Part shown: positions 5,150 through 5,846 of the stretch, piece by piece
How the letters are laid out: each line of letters opens with the position of its first letter
How positions within the stretch are numbered: position 1 is the stretch's first letter
Assembly: GCA_036260105.1 (NCBI GenBank)
Contig: DATAAN010000121.1
Span: 1 to 5,846 of the forward strand
Reading direction: 5' to 3'
Length of the DNA: 5,846 nt
From: JAJCYE01 sp036260105
GTDB lineage: Bacteria; Actinomycetota; CADDZG01; JAHWKV01
The notes under the pieces: generated by a model
What the model saw: the letters and a program-made list of their open reading frames with translations, nothing else
The model's database searches: none
What the model was told of the DNA's origin: nothing
Translations under genes and position numbers: made by a program

Positions 5150-5846
5150 TCAGCCCAGGACAAGCACCATCAACGCTGCAACCACCAGAAGGGTGGCCGC
5201 GACGGGCGCCAGCTTGTAGCCCTTCACGACTACCTCCTCGGCGACTGCGATGGCCGTCAACGCCAGCATCAGAAGCGGCGAGACGTGAGCCGCCACCACC
5301 ATCGGCAGCATCAGGGACCAACAGGCACGGAAGCACGCCCGGCCGTACAGCAGGCCGAGCCGGATGTCGGCTTTGTCGGCCTTGCGCCCGTCGGGCGGCA
5401 GGGGAATGGTTCGGTGACACGCCTTCAGGGCCCGGCGTTTATAAGGGGACAGCTCCCATGCTGCCGCCAGCATGAGGGCGGCGCCCAACAGCCAGCGTCG
5501 GTTGCTTGCTACCCACGGAAGGGCGGCCAGAGCCGCTGCGGCCAGCGCAGCCGGCAACCAGACGGCCAGCGACGAGCCGGCGAATAGGAAAGCTGCCCTC
5601 TGCCGGCGCCTCCACCTGCTGTTTACGGCAACGTAGCGGGCCATCCGCAGCGCCGGCGGCACCATCATGGCCACGACCATGGCGGCCCACGAGCGGAACA
5701 GAGCCGGCCACGACCCGGCGACCGGCTCGTGGGTGTGGCCGGGATGCACGACGAAGACGATCACCCAGCCGCCAGCGGCCACCAGGCCCAGCACCCACTC
5801 CGGGTGCCGCCAGGAAAAGCGTTTCGCGGACGCGGCCCAGGTGCTG
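5150..5846 (-). CDS. DUF2182-type integral membrane protein (5' end beyond window)
   Basis: This is a multi-pass membrane protein resembling the DUF2182 family, described as predicted metal-binding membrane proteins with no established function. A GTG at 5794 could start a 214 aa protein. However, the frame stays open to the window edge, and the upstream residues (ending FSWRHPEWVLGLV) run smoothly into the first membrane segment, so the true start is probably outside. Numbered from that GTG, likely membrane segments lie near 1-16, 34-50, 68-92, 99-113, 157-169, 172-187 and 195-213. Family-like motifs are MVVAMMVPP (39-47), SPYKRRALKACHR (116-128) and CFRACWSLMLP (154-164), the last resembling the family's CLGCCW region but with Ala157 in place of one cysteine. 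A histidine cluster HPGHTHE (17-23) after the first segment could bind metal. Its stop lies 11 bases from that of the convergent acetyltransferase, with no clear terminator between them. Confidence 0.8.
   Translation of the reverse strand, partial: STWAASAKRFSWRHPEWVLGLVAAGGWVIVFVVHPGHTHEPVAGSWPALFRSWAAMVVAMMVPPALRMARYVAVNSRWRRRQRAAFLFAGSSLAVWLPAALAAAALAALPWVASNRRWLLGAALMLAAAWELSPYKRRALKACHRTIPLPPDGRKADKADIRLGLLYGRACFRACWSLMLPMVVAAHVSPLLMLALTAIAVAEEVVVKGYKLAPVAATLLVVAALMVLVLG

Noticed and set aside
5136..5152. Bidirectional terminator between the two convergent genes
   Set aside because: Only 11 bases separate the stops, and no stem with a T-run is visible there on either strand.

Overview
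The window is GC-rich DNA (roughly two thirds G+C) with dense coding. It looks chromosomal and housekeeping in character. The dapA-rnj pair with ftsK downstream on the same strand matches a gene order familiar from Actinomycetota; in Mycobacterium tuberculosis dapA and the RNase J gene are adjacent, with ftsK a few genes away. An actinobacterium, perhaps an uncultured or deep-branching one, is the most economical guess. This rests on synteny and composition only. I see no mobile element, CRISPR array, tRNA or rRNA.

Layout from the left edge. The minus strand carries the first 404 codons of an FtsK/SpoIIIE DNA translocase (1-1214), cut off by the window edge before its motor domain. Upstream of it lies a 455-base stretch (1215-1669) without a recognisable gene. 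It holds a small tandem repeat/hairpin next to the ftsK ribosome binding site, a probable minus-strand intrinsic terminator at 1271-1294, and weak hints of a small or broken gene at 1376-1601. Next come RNase J (1670-3352) and dihydrodipicolinate synthase (3366-4250), both on the minus strand. dapA is the promoter-proximal gene, and rnj follows after 13 bases with a TTG start. A 120-base divergent intergenic region (4251-4370) separates dapA from a plus-strand GNAT-type acetyltransferase (4371-5138). That gene converges, with an 11-base gap, on a DUF2182-type integral membrane protein (5150 to beyond the right edge, minus strand).

How the genes relate. DapA commits aspartate semialdehyde to lysine and diaminopimelate, the cross-linking residue of peptidoglycan. 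RNase J is a processing and decay ribonuclease. FtsK moves chromosomal DNA through the closing septum. Their shared strand suggests an ancestral growth/division cluster, but the terminator before ftsK argues that ftsK is at least partly a separate transcription unit. The two right-hand genes have no evident link to this cluster.

I found no convincing new biological system. The points most worth checking are the rnj start with its coupled mini-ORF, the unexplained interval between rnj and ftsK, and the conserved-looking C-terminal half of the GNAT protein, whose substrate is unknown.
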